NCBI GenBank assembly: GCA_015493425.1
Contig: WGDG01000039.1
Location: 1-14,179, forward strand
Reading direction: 5' to 3'
From: Sulfurovum sp.
GTDB taxonomy: Bacteria > Campylobacterota > Campylobacteria > Campylobacterales > Sulfurovaceae
Length of the DNA: 14,179 bases
Positions 7,155-13,101 of the stretch are shown piece by piece (positions within the stretch are counted from its first letter, which is position 1; every line of letters begins with the position of its first letter). A program made the position numbers and the translations under genes. The notes beneath the pieces were generated by a model. The model saw only the letters and a list, made by a program, of their open reading frames with translations, did no database searches and was not told the DNA's origin.

Positions 7155-8322
7155 TGTAAGCTCCTTGTAAAAAGCGTAATTCTATTTTTTTCTTGTTGAT
7201 CGTTTTCTGTGTCTGAAGCAGGGCTTTGCGTGTCTGGATCAGCCTGCTCTTGGCCGTCATCAGTTCAAACAGCGACCCCTTGGAGATGGTGTACCCCTCC
7301 TGGAGCAGGGCGGTAAGCTCTTTCTGCTCCCTCTGCAGGCTCTGCAGTGCATGGTACTGTGCGGTAAGCTCCCTGATGGCGCTTTTGAACATCTGCTTCT
7401 GGTTTTTGAGCGTCACAGCAAGCTGTCGGCGCTCGAGTGCTACCTCGTTCTGCTGCAGCTTTGCCAGCATCCGCTCTTCGCTTCGGTCATGGTTGATCGC
7501 CAGTGGGATGGAGACCCCCACACGGAAGATGGACTGGTCGGGTTCTTTTTCCAGTTCGGTATTGAGCTCGTACTGTGTGAAGCTTCCCTGCGCAGCGATC
7601 GCTTTGCTCCGGTAGAGCTTCTCTTTGGCAAGGAGTATCGCTTCAAGCGGTGTCATTTTGCCCGTTTCAGAAGTGGCTGCGCTGACACCGTAGATGAAGG
7701 TTTTTGAAAGCGACACTTTTTTGCCAAATCCTGCTGTAGCGAGCAGTTGGTAGTAGAGGGTATCGCGCTGCTGGCGTGCGGCGTAGAGCTGCGTTTTGAG
7801 TATCGATGTCTGTGTTTTTGCCTGCAGGTAGGCAACCCTGTTCTCTGAGCCGTTTTTGTAGCGTTTGAAGACCATGGCGGTTACCTTCTGCGAAAGATGG
7901 TACTCCGCTTCAAGCAGCCTCAGCAGTCTGCTCTGGTAGACATAGTCGGTGTAGAGGCTCTCCAGACTTCTCAAGTAGCCTGCCCGCCCCTCCATGGCAT
8001 ACGCCTGCGACAGCGAGAGGTTGGCGTTTGCGGTCGCCTGCACGCCTTCGTAGAAGCTACCGGTTCGTACCGGCTGGGAAAGGCTGACGGAGTAGCCAAA
8101 TTCGTTCGAGCCGGTTTTGGGGTTGTAGTCTGCGCCCCCGACATAAAGAGAAGGGTTCTGTGCCCTCAGTGCTATGCCGTTTTGGGCATTGGCCATCTCC
8201 ACCTTCAGCTGCTGCTGTTGCAGCACCGGCGAGTGCTTGAGGGTGTAGGCCTTGAACTGTTCATAGCTCATCCCAAAAAGAGAGAGGGAGAGTGTTGTAA
8301 AAAGAAAGAGTGTCTTTTGCAT
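7147..8322 (-). CDS. TolC/CzcC-like outer-membrane efflux channel
   Basis: A 391-aa outer-membrane factor completing the CBA complex. Seen: signal peptide (MQKTLFLFTTLSLSLFG), an N-terminal YEQFKAYTLKHSPVL segment typical of the family, a short beta strand region (YSVSLSQPVRTG), long heptad-rich helices around 110-190 and 290-390, and a second strand region with FRVGVSIPLA. It is shorter than E. coli TolC and closer to CzcC in length; there is no lipobox cysteine after the signal peptide. The frame is open to a TTG at 8328, but AGGA (8334-8331) lies 8 nt from the ATG at 8322 and only 2 nt from the TTG, so the ATG is chosen. It overlaps the adaptor gene by 8 nt. Confidence 0.92.
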   Translation of the reverse strand: MQKTLFLFTTLSLSLFGMSYEQFKAYTLKHSPVLQQQQLKVEMANAQNGIALRAQNPSLYVGGADYNPKTGSNEFGYSVSLSQPVRTGSFYEGVQATANANLSLSQAYAMEGRAGYLRSLESLYTDYVYQSRLLRLLEAEYHLSQKVTAMVFKRYKNGSENRVAYLQAKTQTSILKTQLYAARQQRDTLYYQLLATAGFGKKVSLSKTFIYGVSAATSETGKMTPLEAILLAKEKLYRSKAIAAQGSFTQYELNTELEKEPDQSIFRVGVSIPLAINHDRSEERMLAKLQQNEVALERRQLAVTLKNQKQMFKSAIRELTAQYHALQSLQREQKELTALLQEGYTISKGSLFELMTAKSRLIQTRKALLQTQKTINKKKIELRFLQGAYND

Positions 8323-8444
8323 TGGCAAAATCCTTTAATATGGTGTCATATAAATATATAATTTTCAGTGATCTGGACAATCGTTTTGGTTTGGCATGAC
8401 CAAATCCAATATATAGGTTAATTAGGTTTTAAAAGTAGTTGTAA
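8323..8444 (-). promoter_or_regulatory. 122-nt AT-rich gap; possible internal promoter for the CBA genes
   Basis: This is the only sizeable gap inside the efflux operon. On the minus strand it contains several overlapping TATATT/TATATG hexamers 25-40 nt upstream of the channel start, and a weak 5-bp hairpin TTTGG/CCAAA. No terminator with a T-run is visible. A secondary promoter is possible but no single -10 stands out. Confidence 0.3.
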
Positions 8445-8762
8445 TCAGAAGAGTATAGGAGGTTTGTGTTCTGTGGTTTCAAAAGGCGGCGTGTATGCCG
8501 TTACTTTTGTCTGTGGTGTATCCTGCAGTACAGGTACGTCCAGCGTAGGGAGTGCCGTGTCGAGAATGGCCATAAAGTGGAAAAAGTGGTGCATTTTACA
8601 TAGGTCGCCGCAATCGTCACCGCTGCTTTGTTCGGAAACGAACTGGGTTGTGGTGGCATGGTGGCACGCTGTATGGTCATCCTCCATGGCGATGAACGCC
8701 GCATGGGTAATGTTGAAAGAGAGTGAGAGCAGTAAGAGCAGTTTGACAATGGTCGTTTTCAT
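8445..8762 (-). CDS. Small His/Cys-rich periplasmic protein, CzcI-like position and layout
   Basis: A 105-aa secreted protein. Seen: signal peptide (residues 1-22, MKTTIVKLLLLLSLSFNITHAA); a potential metal-ligand segment with H30, C33, H34, H35 and then C51, C55, M57, H58, H59, H62, M64; and a C-terminal tail TPPFETTEHKPPILF. Known: czcI-type proteins in czcICBA operons are small, exported, His/Cys-bearing, end in a Pro-rich tail and precede czcC. This gene has that layout and position, so it is probably a periplasmic metal-binding accessory protein; sequence homology itself is unproven. The ATG at 8762 is preferred (AGGAG at 8772-8768); an in-frame GTG at 8768 overlaps the ribosome binding site. 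It starts 48 nt after the permease gene. DUF2946-like or CopL-like proteins are alternatives. Confidence 0.65.
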   Translation of the reverse strand: MKTTIVKLLLLLSLSFNITHAAFIAMEDDHTACHHATTTQFVSEQSSGDDCGDLCKMHHFFHFMAILDTALPTLDVPVLQDTPQTKVTAYTPPFETTEHKPPILF

Positions 8763-8810
8763 GCACACTCCTTTCTGCTTTGAATCAGTATAGCCAAAAA
8801 TATCATATAC

Positions 8811-10055
8811 TCAGCTTCCACAGCAGCTACCGCCGCTGCATTCTGATTTTTTGGTAAACCACGGTTTGGCAATGAAATAGAGTACCAGTCCCCACAGTAC
8901 AACCGCACTGAGCGTAGCAATGATACCGCCGTGCTCATCCATGTGTACCAGTGATGCAGGATCGATGTTGGAAGCATCGAAGACAAAGTCAAGCCCCAGT
9001 CCAAAGATAACACTGCCTATGATGATGGTACCAAGATAGATCGCCAGCGAGCGGCTGCCCAGCATCTTTTTGACTACCCCGATGGTGACGGTGTTTGTAG
9101 CAGGCCCTGCCGAAAGAAAGACAAATGCCGCCCCCGCACTTACGCCGCTGAGCATCAGGCCGGCAGCAATGGGCAGTGAAGCTGTGGCACAGACATACAT
9201 TGGTACAGCAATGGCAAGTACGATGATATAACTCAGCCAGTTGTACTCCTTGAGCAGTTCACTGAGGTTGTCCGGAATAGCCACGGTGATGAGCGCACCC
9301 AGCAGCAGCCCCCAGAAGAGCGGCTTGGCAATGTCACCAAGCAGGGTGATGAAGGCATACTTCATGGCTGCGACAAACGAGAAGCTTTTTGTTGTTTCGC
9401 TGTCGCAGCAGGAGGATACTTCCTTATCGGAAGTAAATGAGGAGTTAGGAATTAGGAATCCCCCAGGGGAGCTTCTCTTGCTTCGCAATTCACCTTCTGA
9501 GGAATTATGGTTTGCATCACTTTGTGATGCTTTTATTTGAAAGGATGGTGCGGCTGCTTGTGTAGGGTGCTGTACCCCTACAGCACCAAAGGCCGGTTTG
9601 GGTGCAGGGCTTTGTTTTTCTGGCTCGTTCTTTTCTTCTTTATCCGTTTTGTCGAAAATATTGGTCAAAATCCCCGCCGCAACGGCGATGACCATCGAGG
9701 TGACGATACGGTAGAGGGTGAAGATCCATCCAAAAATCCCGTAAGTGGCCAGAATGGAGTCCACGCCGGTGATGGGGGTGGAGATGAGAAAGGAGAGGGT
9801 AGCCCCTTTGCTTGCACCCGACTTCTTGATGGAAGCCGCCAGAGGAATGACCCCGCAGGAGCAGACAGGCAGGGGAATACCGAAGAGGGTCGACTTGACC
9901 ACCGAAGAGACATTGTCGCTGCCAAGATGCTTTGTTACGATGCTGTCAGGTACCACTTCGTGCAGTATGCCTGCAAAAACAAGCCCAAACAGGATGTAGG
10001 GTGCCATGGCAATGCTCAGCTGCCAGAGTGCTTCAAGAAAATGTGTTACTTCCAT
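8811..10055 (-). CDS. SO_0444-type (Cu/Zn efflux) inner-membrane permease with repeat-expanded linker
   Basis: A 414-aa two-halved membrane permease. Seen: half 1 has TM segments and the motif PLPVCSCGVIPLA (61-73) followed by GASKGATLSFLISTPITGVDSI (80-101); half 2 has PMYVCATASLPIAAGL (285-300) and SAGPATNTVTI (315-325). The tail KKSECSGGSCCGS is Cys-rich and could bind metal. These motifs match, from memory, the SO_0444 Cu/Zn efflux family, related to the ArsP/DUF318 permeases. The polar cytoplasmic linker (about 136-224) is unusually long: residues 157-165 are encoded by a 27-bp palindromic repeat and 187-215 by further palindromic DNA. A Cys pair (C216, C217) ends the linker. The ATG at 10055 has AGGAG at 7-nt spacing; an in-frame TTG at 10070 lies upstream of that site and is rejected. 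It is the first gene of the efflux operon, divergent from the ArsR-family repressor. Confidence 0.88.
   Translation of the reverse strand: MEVTHFLEALWQLSIAMAPYILFGLVFAGILHEVVPDSIVTKHLGSDNVSSVVKSTLFGIPLPVCSCGVIPLAASIKKSGASKGATLSFLISTPITGVDSILATYGIFGWIFTLYRIVTSMVIAVAAGILTNIFDKTDKEEKNEPEKQSPAPKPAFGAVGVQHPTQAAAPSFQIKASQSDANHNSSEGELRSKRSSPGGFLIPNSSFTSDKEVSSCCDSETTKSFSFVAAMKYAFITLLGDIAKPLFWGLLLGALITVAIPDNLSELLKEYNWLSYIIVLAIAVPMYVCATASLPIAAGLMLSGVSAGAAFVFLSAGPATNTVTIGVVKKMLGSRSLAIYLGTIIIGSVIFGLGLDFVFDASNIDPASLVHMDEHGGIIATLSAVVLWGLVLYFIAKPWFTKKSECSGGSCCGS
9459..9470. repeat. Short palindrome in the permease linker
   Basis: TCCCC-CA-GGGGA, a 5-bp stem with a 2-nt loop, preceded by the tandem GGAGTTAGGAATTAGGAAT (9441-9459). 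It is coding here (linker residues near 196-199) but looks like non-coding repeat DNA. Confidence 0.4.
9514..9530. repeat. 7-bp hairpin in the permease linker
   Basis: GCATCAC-TTT-GTGATGC is a perfect 7-bp inverted repeat with a 3-nt loop, 30 nt from the 27-bp palindrome and within the same linker-coding segment. It supports the view that the linker grew by accretion of palindromic units. Confidence 0.5.
9561..9587. repeat. 27-bp palindromic repeat, copy 2 (inside the permease gene)
   Basis: Exact reverse complement of the repeat at 321-347: stems GGTGCTGTA (9566-9574) and TACAGCACC (9579-9587) around CCCC. In the permease frame it is read as GAVGVQHPT (residues 157-165) without breaking the reading frame; its length, 27 nt, is a multiple of three. 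Confidence 0.85.
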
Positions 10056-10086
10056 TATGGGCTCCTTCAAGATAGGTTATGGTAGA

Positions 10087-10110
10087 ATCATATAACAAAA
10101 TTGTTATATA
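10087..10110. promoter_or_regulatory. ArsR-family operator overlapping divergent promoters
   Basis: A perfect 9-2-9 palindrome, ATATAACAA-AA-TTGTTATAT (10090-10109), in the short space between the permease and repressor genes. This is the usual size and AT-rich form of an ArsR/SmtB operator. It overlaps a minus-strand -10, TATGAT (10092-10087), for the efflux operon and a plus-strand -10, TATATA (10105-10110), for the repressor, so binding would shut both off. Confidence 0.75.
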
Positions 10111-10131
10111 AAACTTAAATGGAGAAAATTG

Positions 10132-10455
10132 ATGGAAAAGATCGTCACACTGGCAAAAATTTTCTCAGATCCCAACCGTGTTAAGATAGCCGCACTGCTG
10201 CAACGCGAAGAGGGTGTTTGTGTCTGTGAGATCTGCGACACCCTTTCACTCTCCCAGCCGCTGGTCTCCAGGCATCTCAAACAGATGCGCGAGGCAGGAC
10301 TTGTATCTGCCCGGCACAGTGGAAAATGGATGGTCTATACACTGAGTGATGAAGACAATGCAATAATGGATTGCTGGAAATCTGCACTTCAAAAGGTACT
10401 GTCCGAACTCCCACCGCTTGTTGCCTGCAGCAGTTATAGAGGGCAGAGTGATTGA
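10132..10455 (+). CDS. ArsR/SmtB-family metal-responsive repressor with CxCxxC site
   Basis: A 107-aa winged-helix repressor. Seen: IFSDPNRVKIAALL (10-23), the family N-terminal helix; CVCEIC (C30, C32, C35) at the start of the alpha-3 helix, matching the As(III)/Sb(III) site CVCDLC of E. coli ArsR; the recognition helix SQPLVSRHLKQMREAGLV (41-58); and the wing SGKWMVYTLS. C81 and C99 could add ligands. Known: metal or metalloid binding lowers operator affinity and derepresses transcription. It is divergent from the efflux operon with a 9-2-9 palindrome between them, so it is the likely regulator of that operon and of itself. The ATG at 10132 is used (GGAG at 10121-10124, 7-nt spacing); a TTG one codon earlier is too close to the ribosome binding site. 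The As-type site beside a Cu/Zn-type permease makes the inducer uncertain. Confidence 0.93.
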   Translation: MEKIVTLAKIFSDPNRVKIAALLQREEGVCVCEICDTLSLSQPLVSRHLKQMREAGLVSARHSGKWMVYTLSDEDNAIMDCWKSALQKVLSELPPLVACSSYRGQSD

Positions 10456-10490
10456 TAATTGATGATGGAGGATTGAAAATGAGGTGTAAA

Positions 10491-10570
10491 GGTTATTCCT
10501 GTGAAGGCAGGAATCTTTGCGTCAATTGGCAAAAGAGCGTCAAGATCCCGGATCGAGTCCGGGATGACAA
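10491..10570 (+). repeat. Two-hairpin dispersed repeat, copy C
   Basis: An 80-nt copy between the convergent repressor and sensor-kinase genes, in the same orientation as the others. Hairpin 1 is ATTCCTGT/GCAGGAAT with a G-T closing pair; hairpin 2 is a perfect 8-bp ATCCCGGA/TCCGGGAT with loop TCGAG. The rest of the gap (10456-10490 and 10571-10591) is AT-rich; the 3' side shares AATAACCAATAACG with copy B. Confidence 0.9.
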
Positions 10571-10591
10571 CAACTAATAACCAATAACGCG

Positions 10592-11749
10592 CTATATCAC
10601 CCCTTTAAACACCAGCGTAAACTTCGTTCCCTCTCCCTCTTTGGAGTCGAGCTTCAGATCTATGCCGTATTCGTCACAGATGCTTTTGACAATACTCAGC
10701 CCCACACCAAAGCCGCCTGAGTATCCGGTACCGCGGGTAAACTTTTTGAAGATTGTTTTCTGGTGTTTTTCATCGATACCAATGCCGTTGTCTTCGATGG
10801 TAAATGTATGTCCCTCTAAACGCAGTGTCACCGTTGAGTTTGGCGGAGAATATTTGATGGCATTGCCGATGAGGTTACCAAAGAGCAGACCCAGTTCGGT
10901 TTTTGGGGTGACAGAGGAAAGGGGTGCCGCTTTCAAGTCCAGTGTGATACGTTTGATCTCCGCAAGGGGGCGGTAGTATTCGACACTTTCTTCCAGTACC
11001 GTTTTAATATCGATGGCTTCGTATGCAGGTTGGGGGGTATTGAAGTTCAGGTAGGTCAGCGAGCGGTAGATGTCGTAGAGCTGTCTGGTGCTGACAGAGA
11101 TGTTTTTGAGCATCCTTGGGGTGCAGTTGCCGGTTTTGAGTGCCTGTTCGGTAGACATTGAAAGCGAGCTGATGGGGGTGTTGAGCTCATGGGTGATGTC
11201 GTTGATGAAACGTTCAACCTGTGCAACACGCTGCTGTACCGGCCGCAGAAATATTTTTGACAGTATCCATGCAACGGTGATGACCAGCAGGAAAACAATG
11301 CCCATCCCAATCAGCACGCGTTGTTTCAGTGTCGCCAGTGCTTTTTTCAAAAGGTCGGTTTGTACAATGACATAGGCAATACCCATGTGTTCTTTGGGGG
11401 CATCGGAGATGAGAATGTTGTAGCCGTTTATCTTGAAGTAGCCCGGCTTTACAGGCAGATTTGGAATCAGCAGTTTTCCTTCGACCACCCTGGAGGATGT
11501 ATCGATAAGTGCCATTTCGATCCCTTTGGGAACTTTGATGGGTGCCATCGGTGTACCGTGCATATGGCGCATAATAAGCTCTCCGGCTTTTTTGTCGGCC
11601 AGATGTTCGAGCTTGTAGTGTATTTCATTCTCAAGCGCATGTTTTTGCGCTGTGTAGTACCAAAAACCGATCAGCAGAATAAAGAGCAGCGAAGAGAAAA
11701 TATAAAGCCCCAAAAAGGAGTAAAACGATCTGCGTTCGAGTTCATTCAT
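10592..11749 (-). CDS. Membrane sensor histidine kinase
   Basis: A 385-aa inner-membrane kinase, partner of the adjacent response regulator. Seen: TM1 about 11-34, a periplasmic sensor region about 35-143 of unrecognised fold, TM2 about 146-166, then directly the dimerisation domain with FINDITHELNTPI (181-193; phospho-acceptor H187), N box GNLIGNAIKY (291-300), G1 box IEDNGIGI (318-325), F box FKKFTRG, and G2 box GGFGVGLSIV (345-354). No clear HAMP domain lies between TM2 and H187. The periplasmic part has H62, M63, H64 and M68 (RHMHGTPM), which could be metal ligands. The ATG at 11749 overlaps the regulator's stop by 8 nt (ATGAATGA), implying translational coupling; the longer frame to 11905 is antisense-like sequence within the regulator gene and is rejected. 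Confidence 0.95.
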   Translation of the reverse strand: MNELERRSFYSFLGLYIFSSLLFILLIGFWYYTAQKHALENEIHYKLEHLADKKAGELIMRHMHGTPMAPIKVPKGIEMALIDTSSRVVEGKLLIPNLPVKPGYFKINGYNILISDAPKEHMGIAYVIVQTDLLKKALATLKQRVLIGMGIVFLLVITVAWILSKIFLRPVQQRVAQVERFINDITHELNTPISSLSMSTEQALKTGNCTPRMLKNISVSTRQLYDIYRSLTYLNFNTPQPAYEAIDIKTVLEESVEYYRPLAEIKRITLDLKAAPLSSVTPKTELGLLFGNLIGNAIKYSPPNSTVTLRLEGHTFTIEDNGIGIDEKHQKTIFKKFTRGTGYSGGFGVGLSIVKSICDEYGIDLKLDSKEGEGTKFTLVFKGVI

Positions 11750-12398
11750 ACCTGTACCCCATGCCGCGCTGTGTGATGATCTTATCCGCACCGATATGCT
11801 CTCTGAGGTTACGGATGTAGGAGCGAAGCGTTGCGTCGCTTGGAAGCTGTTCGAACTCCCAGAGGTTCTGCACCAGCTCCTCATTTGAAATGAGCCGCCC
11901 CGCATGGGCGATGAAGTACTCCAGCATCTGTGCTTCTTTGGGTTTGAGCTGTACGGTTCCTGTGTCGGTGCGAAGCGTATGGCTTTTGGGGTAGTATGTA
12001 CGTTCTTCGTCGATCTTCACGGGTGTCTCCTGCTCGATGCCAAAAAGCGCCTTGCTCTTCTCGATGCGCAGCCGCAGCTCCTCGAGTTCGAAAGGTTTCC
12101 GGATGTAGTCGTGCGCTCCGGCATCGAAACCGGCCTTGAGGTGTGCGGTATCTTCATATGCGGTAATGATGATGGCAGGTGTCGTGTCGTTGAAACTGCG
12201 CAGCTCTTCAATGAGTTCGATGCCGCTTTTACCCGGCACGTTGATGTCGAAGATGAAGAGATCATAACGCTGCTTATCGATGCACTGCTGCGCTTCTGCC
12301 GAGTCAAATACCCTGTCAACAGTGGTGTAGTGCTGCTCCAGATAATCGGCAATAATATCCCCCAGTACAGGATCGTCTTCCATCAGTAGTATCTTCAT
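11742..12398 (-). CDS. OmpR/PhoB-family response regulator
   Basis: A 218-aa DNA-binding response regulator. Seen: receiver domain 1-115 with the acidic pair E7/D8/D9, phospho-acceptor D51 in FIFDINVPGKSG, T79 and K101 in IRKPFE; then an OmpR-type winged helix (about 125-218) with LKPKEAQMLEYFIAHAGRLISNEELVQNLW and a C-terminal SYIRNLREHIGADKIITQRGMGYRYE, an intact recognition helix and wing. It is co-transcribed with the sensor kinase. Its target is probably the divergent cytochrome gene, whose upstream region carries three direct repeats at 11-nt spacing, the arrangement OmpR-family regulators bind. The ATG at 12398 has GGAGA (12411-12407) at about 8-nt spacing. Confidence 0.96.
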   Translation of the reverse strand: MKILLMEDDPVLGDIIADYLEQHYTTVDRVFDSAEAQQCIDKQRYDLFIFDINVPGKSGIELIEELRSFNDTTPAIIITAYEDTAHLKAGFDAGAHDYIRKPFELEELRLRIEKSKALFGIEQETPVKIDEERTYYPKSHTLRTDTGTVQLKPKEAQMLEYFIAHAGRLISNEELVQNLWEFEQLPSDATLRSYIRNLREHIGADKIITQRGMGYRYE

Positions 12399-12461
12399 CT
12401 ATTGTTCTCCATACAGCCATTGTACAATAACTTTTCTATGGAGAATGGTAACGGAATTCCG

Positions 12462-12504
12462 TGCAGGAAGTGTGCACACTCTATGCACACTTTTCCAGTA
12501 CAAT
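12462..12504 (+). promoter_or_regulatory. Direct-repeat regulator site and promoter of the cytochrome gene
   Basis: Three direct repeats begin exactly 11 nt apart: TGCAGGAA (12462), TGCACACT (12473) and TGCACACT (12484). The last two also form nested palindromes (AGTGTGCACACT at 12469-12480; AAGTGTGCA/TGCACACTT with a 7-nt spacer). A -10-like TACAAT follows at 12499-12504, so the repeats cover the -35 region, the position of an activator. The likely binder is the divergent OmpR-family regulator (inference). Confidence 0.6.
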
Positions 12505-12535
12505 ACCCATACAAACCAAACCAAAAGGACAAACC

Positions 12536-13096
12536 ATGAAAAAATTAACTCTGATTGCAGCAGCAGTGCTCTTTTCCACACTGACTCTGAGTGCCAAAAG
12601 CGGTAACGAGATCTATGAGGCGAACTGTAAAGCATGCCATATGCTAAAACCGATGATGAGCGAGACGAAAATGAAACAGATGAGCATGCAGGAACGCATG
12701 TCGATGAAAGAGAAGATGATGAAAAACATGAAAGCACCGCCGATGAGCAAGGTTTCTGCCAAACTCAAGCACGATTTCGGCGGTGACAAGGCAAAAGTGG
12801 TTGCATTCATTAAGGACTATATCGTCAACCCCAGCGCTGACAAGGCACACTGCATGCCAATGGCACTTAAAAAGTTCGGTATTATGCCTGCCATTGGAAA
12901 AGCTCTCTCAGCAGAAGAGCTTGACACGGTTGCCAACTGGGTATTTGACAACTTTGACAGCAAATGGGATGAAAAGGCCATGAATATGATGTGCAACGCC
13001 AAAGGCGGAAAAGGTATGATGAAGTGCGGCGGCGGCAAGATGGAAAAGAAAGCTTCCGGTATGAAGTGTGGTCAGGGAAAGTGCGGCGGGAAGTAA
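12536..13096 (+). CDS. Periplasmic cytochrome c-like protein with Met-rich insert and Cys/Met-rich tail
   Basis: A 186-aa exported protein. Seen: signal peptide (residues 1-20, MKKLTLIAAAVLFSTLTLSA); haem-binding CKACH (31-35) after GNEIYEANC; the C-terminal cytochrome helix LSAEELDTVANWVFDNF (124-140), with M117 in GIMPAIG as the probable sixth haem ligand. Between CxxCH and the core is an insert (about 40-70) with 11 Met residues in 31. The tail (151-186) is Gly/Lys-rich with C153, C164, C178, C183 and several Met; C106 sits in AHCMPM. Met and Cys clusters suggest binding of soft metals such as Cu(I) or Ag(I) in addition to haem (inference). The ATG at 12536 precedes the signal peptide and has AAGGAC upstream; an in-frame ATG-like start at 12461 would hide the signal peptide and falls in the promoter region. 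It is divergent from the two-component genes. Confidence 0.88.
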   Translation: MKKLTLIAAAVLFSTLTLSAKSGNEIYEANCKACHMLKPMMSETKMKQMSMQERMSMKEKMMKNMKAPPMSKVSAKLKHDFGGDKAKVVAFIKDYIVNPSADKAHCMPMALKKFGIMPAIGKALSAEELDTVANWVFDNFDSKWDEKAMNMMCNAKGGKGMMKCGGGKMEKKASGMKCGQGKCGGK

Positions 13097-13101
13097 AAGT
13101 C

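Noticed and set aside
8348..8359. ATATA-AA-TATAT palindrome upstream of the channel gene as a second repressor operator
   Set aside because: Only 5-bp arms of A and T in an AT-rich gap; lacks the AACAA/TTGTT core of the operator at 10090-10109.
8811..10055. Identification of the permease as ArsP (organoarsenical exporter)
   Set aside because: The adjacent CVC-type repressor makes this tempting, but the PLPVCSCGVIPLA plus STPITGVDSI motifs and the Cys-rich tail fit the SO_0444 type better from memory. A profile search would settle it.
11750..11905. 52-residue N-terminal extension of the sensor kinase
   Set aside because: It overlaps the response regulator's DNA-binding domain in another frame, has Ser/Arg-rich shadow composition, and the ATG at 11749 gives the standard 8-nt regulator/kinase overlap directly before TM1.
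12461..12535. 25-residue N-terminal extension of the cytochrome-like protein
   Set aside because: It would bury a clear signal peptide and would place coding sequence over the phased repeats and the -10; the ATG at 12536 has its own AAGGAC.
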